From positions 1-8,457 of the forward strand of contig JAKARG010000125.1 of NCBI GenBank assembly GCA_021819345.1: a stretch of 8,457 nt of DNA, written 5' to 3'. The position numbers and the translations under genes were made by a program. The stretch is from Actinomycetes bacterium. Its GTDB lineage: Bacteria > Actinomycetota > Acidimicrobiia > Acidimicrobiales > Palsa-688. A model generated the notes under the pieces. The model made no database searches and was not told the DNA's origin. It saw nothing but the letters and a program-made list of their open reading frames with translations. Of the stretch, positions 5,873 through 8,457 are shown piece by piece. Each line of letters begins with the position of its first letter. Position 1 is the stretch's first letter.

Positions 5873-7267
5873 TCAGGGCAGGATGTCCAGGTACTCCTTC
5901 ACGTCCCAATCGGTCACCGTGGAGATGAACCGGACCCACTCGTCCCGCTTGTAGTGCGTGAAGACCTTGTACATGTCACCGGGGAGCGCCGAGCGCACCA
6001 CCGGGTCGTCGTCGAGGGCGTCGAGCGCCTCCCCGAGCGTCGAAGGGATGCGCCGCACCTGCTTGCCCTCCTTCATCGCGTCGTAGATGTTGCGCTCCTC
6101 GGGGGGGCCGGGATCGAGGTCCCGGTCGAGGCCGTCCTTGATGGTGGTGAGCAGGCCGGCCATCGACAGGTAGGGGTTGACCGCCGAGTCGACCGATCGG
6201 TACTCGAAGCGCCCGGGGGCCGAGATGCGAAGCGCCGTGGTGCGGTTCTGGAACCCCCAGTCGGCGAAGATCGGCGCCCAGAAGCCCGCGTCGGCGTAGC
6301 GCCGGTAGGAGTTGACCGTGGGGGCGGTGATCGCGCAGAGCCCGCGGAGGTGCTCGAGGACACCGCCGATCGCCCGCAGGCCTACCTTCCCCGGCATCCG
6401 CGGGTCCCCCGTGTCGGGCAGGAACATGTTCTCGGCTCCCTGCCAGAGCGAGATGTTGTGGTGGCAGCCGTTGGCCGAGACCCCCATGAAGGGCTTGGGC
6501 ATGAAGCAGGCGAAGGCACCGCTCTCCCGGCCGACCTGGCGACAGATCTGGCGGTAGGTGCTCAGGCGGTCGGCGGTGAGCTCGGCCCGGTCGAACTGGA
6601 AGTTGAGCTCGAGCTGGCCCGGAGCGTCCTCGTGGTCCCCCTGGATCATGTCGAGGCCCATCCGCTGGCCGTAGTCGACGACCTTGTGGATGATCGGCTG
6701 GAGCTCGGAGAACTGGTCGATGTGGTAGCAGTACGGCTTGGTCAGGCCCTCGACGGTCGGCTTGCCGTCCCTGTCGGCCTTCAGCCACATCATCTCGGGC
6801 TCGCAGCCGACCCGCAGGTGCAAGCCGGTGTCCGCCTCGAATGCCGCGTGGATCCGCTTCAGGTTCCCCCGGCAGTCCGAGTCGAGGAAGGCGCCGGGGT
6901 TCTCGCGCTCCTCGCGACCGCGGAACAAGGTGCAAAAGACCCGGGCGACCTTGGGGTCCCAAGGCAGCGGGCAGAAGGTGTCGACATCGGGGAGGCCGAC
7001 CAGCTCGCCGGCCTCGGCGCCGTAGCCGATGTAGTCGCCGTTGCGGTCGATGAACAGGTTGGCGGTCGAGCCGTAGACCAGCTGGAAGCCGCTGCGAGCA
7101 ACCCGCTCCCAGTGGGGGGCCGGCACCCCCTTGCCCATGATCCGGCCGGTGACCGACACGAACTGGTAGTAGACGTAGGTGATCCCCTCGGCCTCGATCC
7201 GCCTCGAGACCTCCCGGATCGCCTCGTCACGCCCATCCTCGGCCAGGAACGCTTCCAGATCCGACAT
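5873..7267 (-). CDS. gmaS: Glutamine-synthetase-like glutamate-amine ligase (candidate gamma-glutamylmethylamide synthetase)
   Basis: This 464-residue GS-fold enzyme would join glutamate to ammonia or an amine using ATP. The N-terminal beta-grasp region (about 25-115) includes YQFVSVTGRIMGKGVPA. The catalytic domain shows GCEPEMMWL (Glu156, Glu158), QGDHEDAPGQLELNF (Glu213, Glu220), FMPKPFMGVSANGCHHNISLW (255-275, with metal/ATP-site His269), NSYRRY (Arg322), NRTTALRISAPGRFEYR (341-357, Arg342, Glu355, Arg357) and NPYL. The loop FVSVTG aligns with FTDxxG of ordinary GS, so the ammonium-binding Asp is Ser38. I see no adenylylation-site tyrosine loop of the GSI type. ATG 7267 has GGGGGAGG five bases upstream; a longer TTG start at 7294 has no such site. 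The adjacent mgs-like and sox-like genes favour an amine ligase. A type III glutamine synthetase (glnT-like) or a ligase for another amine is the alternative. Confidence 0.88.
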   Translation of the reverse strand: MSDLEAFLAEDGRDEAIREVSRRIEAEGITYVYYQFVSVTGRIMGKGVPAPHWERVARSGFQLVYGSTANLFIDRNGDYIGYGAEAGELVGLPDVDTFCPLPWDPKVARVFCTLFRGREERENPGAFLDSDCRGNLKRIHAAFEADTGLHLRVGCEPEMMWLKADRDGKPTVEGLTKPYCYHIDQFSELQPIIHKVVDYGQRMGLDMIQGDHEDAPGQLELNFQFDRAELTADRLSTYRQICRQVGRESGAFACFMPKPFMGVSANGCHHNISLWQGAENMFLPDTGDPRMPGKVGLRAIGGVLEHLRGLCAITAPTVNSYRRYADAGFWAPIFADWGFQNRTTALRISAPGRFEYRSVDSAVNPYLSMAGLLTTIKDGLDRDLDPGPPEERNIYDAMKEGKQVRRIPSTLGEALDALDDDPVVRSALPGDMYKVFTHYKRDEWVRFISTVTDWDVKEYLDILP

Positions 7268-7294
7268 ACCGACCTCCCCCGGGTGGGCCCGCAA

Positions 7295-7306
7295 CCCCTC
7301 GAGGGG
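7295..7306. promoter_or_regulatory. Perfect 12-base palindrome in the leader of the ligase gene
   Basis: CCCCTCGAGGGG at 7295-7306 is a perfect palindrome about 28 bases before ATG 7267, just ahead of the ribosome-binding site. It could be a dimeric protein-binding site. As RNA it lacks a loop, so a simple hairpin is unlikely without opening the centre. No known operator consensus was recognised. Confidence 0.3.
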
Positions 7307-7314
7307 ACCTCGGG

Positions 7315-7334
7315 CTTGTTTCGTGACAAGAAAC
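7315..7334. promoter_or_regulatory. Two overlapping inverted repeats downstream of the candidate ligase promoter
   Basis: GTTTC-N7-GAAAC spans 7318-7334 and CTTGT-N6-ACAAG spans 7315-7330, sharing most of their bases. The hexamer CGTGAC also occurs at 7322-7327 and 7335-7340. In DNA this looks like an operator just after the predicted transcript start. In RNA the two stems would be mutually exclusive. The site is AT-richer than its surroundings. Function is inferred from position only. Confidence 0.4.
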
Positions 7335-7347
7335 CGTGACTCCTGGC

Positions 7348-7376
7348 AGGATACAGACCACCGATCCGGCGCGCAA
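7348..7376 (-). promoter_or_regulatory. Candidate promoter for the ligase/synthase operon
   Basis: On the minus strand TTGCGC (7376-7371) and TATCCT (7353-7348) are separated by exactly 17 bases. The -10 matches four of six consensus bases and the -35 three of six. Transcription would start near 7341, giving a leader of about 75 bases containing the inverted repeats and the palindrome. It is a moderate match; an activator-dependent promoter would explain the poor -35. Confidence 0.35.
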
Positions 7377-7431
7377 GGAGGACGGTCGGTCCCCGTGGGC
7401 TCTCCAAGTGGCCGTCGGTGGCCCAGCGGTC

Positions 7432-7455
7432 GCCGGCGGCCCGATCCTCGCCGGC
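7432..7455 (-). terminator. Possible hairpin terminator after the zinc-ribbon membrane gene
   Basis: Perfect 7-base arms GCCGGCG and CGCCGGC (7432-7438 and 7449-7455) flank a 10-base loop, starting about 20 bases after the stop of the upstream gene. There is no T-tract, so it is at best a GC-rich actinobacterial-type terminator. It would separate the permease/zinc-ribbon unit from the ligase operon. Confidence 0.3.
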
Positions 7456-7474
7456 CGTCCGGCGGACCGGTGGC

Positions 7475-7852
7475 TCAGCCGTCGGTGCTTCCCCTGCCCC
7501 GCTCCCGCACAGTCCAGCTCGGGAGGTCGGCGACGATCCGGCGCACGTCGCGCTTCAGCTTCGGACCGTAGGCGAAGTAGAACACGGCGAGCACCACCGC
7601 CCCGGTGATCCACAGCTCGGCGCCGAGCACGAAGCCGAGGGGGACGAAGACCGCAGCGATCACCGCGAAGCCGACGAGCGCCCTCAGCTTGGCTTGGTTC
7701 ACCTCGCGAGCGATGGCGGCGTACTCGGCGCCGGGGACCTCGGTGGTCTCGAAGGCCCTCCCGCATGCGGGGCAGCTCCAGGTCTCACCTGGCTGGACCC
7801 GCCCGCGCCCGCCGCACCCGCAGGTGACCACGAGCGCGAGCGGCTTCGCCAT
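7475..7852 (-). CDS. Small zinc-ribbon protein with two transmembrane helices
   Basis: This 125-residue protein is of unknown function. The N-terminus contains TCGCGGRGRVQPGETWSCPACG, with Cys11, Cys13, Cys27 and Cys30 spaced as a zinc ribbon. A linker (residues 38-54) is followed by two hydrophobic helices at about 57-76 and 80-97 in a hairpin, then a basic tail (KLKRDVRRIV) that probably stays in the cytoplasm. It starts 10 bases after the permease stop, so the two are probably co-transcribed. ATG 7852 is preceded directly by GTG 7855 in frame, so the start could be one codon longer; the ribosome-binding site is weak. Its role beside the permease, if any, is not known. It may simply be one of many small actinobacterial zinc-ribbon membrane proteins unrelated to the pathway. 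Confidence 0.8.
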   Translation of the reverse strand: MAKPLALVVTCGCGGRGRVQPGETWSCPACGRAFETTEVPGAEYAAIAREVNQAKLRALVGFAVIAAVFVPLGFVLGAELWITGAVVLAVFYFAYGPKLKRDVRRIVADLPSWTVRERGRGSTDG

Positions 7853-7862
7853 CACCCCGACC

Positions 7863-8457
7863 CTAGGTCGCGGCCGGGCCGGCGGTGGGCTCGGGGAAGT
7901 AGTCCTGGAACAGCGCCATGTCCGGGACCATCTCGCTGTGGTCCCGGAGCTCGACGCGGGCCCGGTCCTGGACCTTGCGCCGGAAGACGTAGAGCAGGAT
8001 CGCGACCAGCTCGAGGCCGATGCCCGCGAGCAGCTCGACGTAGGTGCCGTAGCCGGTGATGCCGAAGGACGGGGCGCCGACCACGATGAAGGCGAAGTTG
8101 GCCACCGCCAGGAACCCGGCCACGAACAGCCACCCCCGCGAGAGCCTGAGCGGTCGCGGCCAGTCCTTCATGGTCTTGCGCATGATGAGCACCCCCGACA
8201 GGCACAGCACGTGGGTGAAGATGTAGCCGAGGTTGCTCGCCGCGTAGATGTCGAGCACCGAGCCGAACAGCAGCAGGAGCCCGATGTTGGTCACCATGTC
8301 GACGGTCATCCCCCGCGACGGGACGTGGTGCTTGTTGACGTAGTCGAGCCACTTGACGGTGAGGCCCTGCCTCGCGATCCCGTAGAGGGCACGCGAGCCG
8401 TCCATCGTGGCGCTGTTCATCGACAGCACGAACGAAGCCATGAGCAGCACCAGAGAT
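7863..8457 (-). CDS. APC-family amino acid/amine permease, N-terminal part cut off by the window
   Basis: Only the C-terminal 198 residues are present; the frame is open through the right edge. Such permeases move amino acids or related amines across the cytoplasmic membrane, usually with a proton. Hydrophobic segments are visible at the truncated start (LVLLMASFVLSM) and then near VTNIGLLLLFGSVL, LGYIFTHVLCLSGVLI, WLFVAGFLAVANFAFIVVG and YVELLAGIGLELVAILLYVF. NSATMDGSRALYGIARQG followed by a basic/His-rich loop (KWLDYVNKHHVPSRG) is the conserved loop of APC transporters. The tail of about 40 residues is charged and cytoplasmic. It lies upstream of the ligase operon in the same direction, which makes uptake of the amine or amino acid used by the pathway a reasonable guess, but no substrate can be read from this part. 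Confidence 0.85.
   Translation of the reverse strand, partial: SLVLLMASFVLSMNSATMDGSRALYGIARQGLTVKWLDYVNKHHVPSRGMTVDMVTNIGLLLLFGSVLDIYAASNLGYIFTHVLCLSGVLIMRKTMKDWPRPLRLSRGWLFVAGFLAVANFAFIVVGAPSFGITGYGTYVELLAGIGLELVAILLYVFRRKVQDRARVELRDHSEMVPDMALFQDYFPEPTAGPAAT

Noticed and set aside
5771..7339. Long plus-strand open frame (522 codons) antisense to the ligase
   Set aside because: It is Val/Asp/Arg/Gly-rich with no domain, and mirrors the third-position GC of the ligase gene. Similar antisense frames cover 2728-4137 and 4963-5928 for the same reason.
7318..7340. GlnR-type nitrogen box upstream of the ligase
   Set aside because: GTnAC-like and GAAAC half-sites are present, but their spacing is 0 or 2 bases, not the 6 bases of the actinobacterial GlnR consensus.

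Overview
This is a GC-rich window in which every gene I can support lies on the minus strand, so it reads from high to low coordinates. Frequent GTG starts, strong third-position GC and protein sequences that resemble actinobacterial enzymes suggest a high-GC actinobacterium. Placement below phylum is not possible from this sequence alone.

Layout in order of transcription: the C-terminal part of an APC-family amino acid/amine permease (8457-7863, cut by the window edge); a small zinc-ribbon protein with two membrane helices (7852-7475); a 207-base gap with a possible terminator, a candidate promoter, two overlapping inverted repeats and a palindrome; a glutamine-synthetase-like ligase (7267-5873); a class II glutamine amidotransferase subunit (5838-4909); a GXGXG-domain subunit (4921-4127); an FMN/Fe-S glutamate-synthase-like subunit (4101-2707); an unrecognised 149-residue protein (2704-2255); a VOC/glyoxalase-like protein (2142-1798); an XRE-cupin regulator (1786-1025); and the N-terminal part of a sarcosine-oxidase-beta-like flavoprotein (956 to the left edge).

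The combination of GS-like ligase, three split glutamate-synthase-like subunits and a SoxB-like flavoprotein matches the gene set of the N-methylglutamate pathway (gmaS, mgsABC, mgdABCD). In that pathway methylamine is joined to glutamate as gamma-glutamylmethylamide, transferred to 2-oxoglutarate to give N-methylglutamate, and then oxidised to release glutamate and a one-carbon unit. The ligase has Ser where ordinary GS has the ammonium-binding Asp, which supports an amine other than ammonia as substrate. The identity of the amine is an inference. The remaining dehydrogenase subunits (soxD/A/G-like) would be expected to the left of the window.

The parts that differ from the textbook pathway are the 149-residue protein translationally linked to the FMN subunit, the VOC and XRE-cupin pair between the synthase and dehydrogenase genes, and two upstream regions with promoter-like and operator-like structure. 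I found no tRNA, rRNA, mobile element or CRISPR array, and no gene-free stretch longer than about 210 bases.
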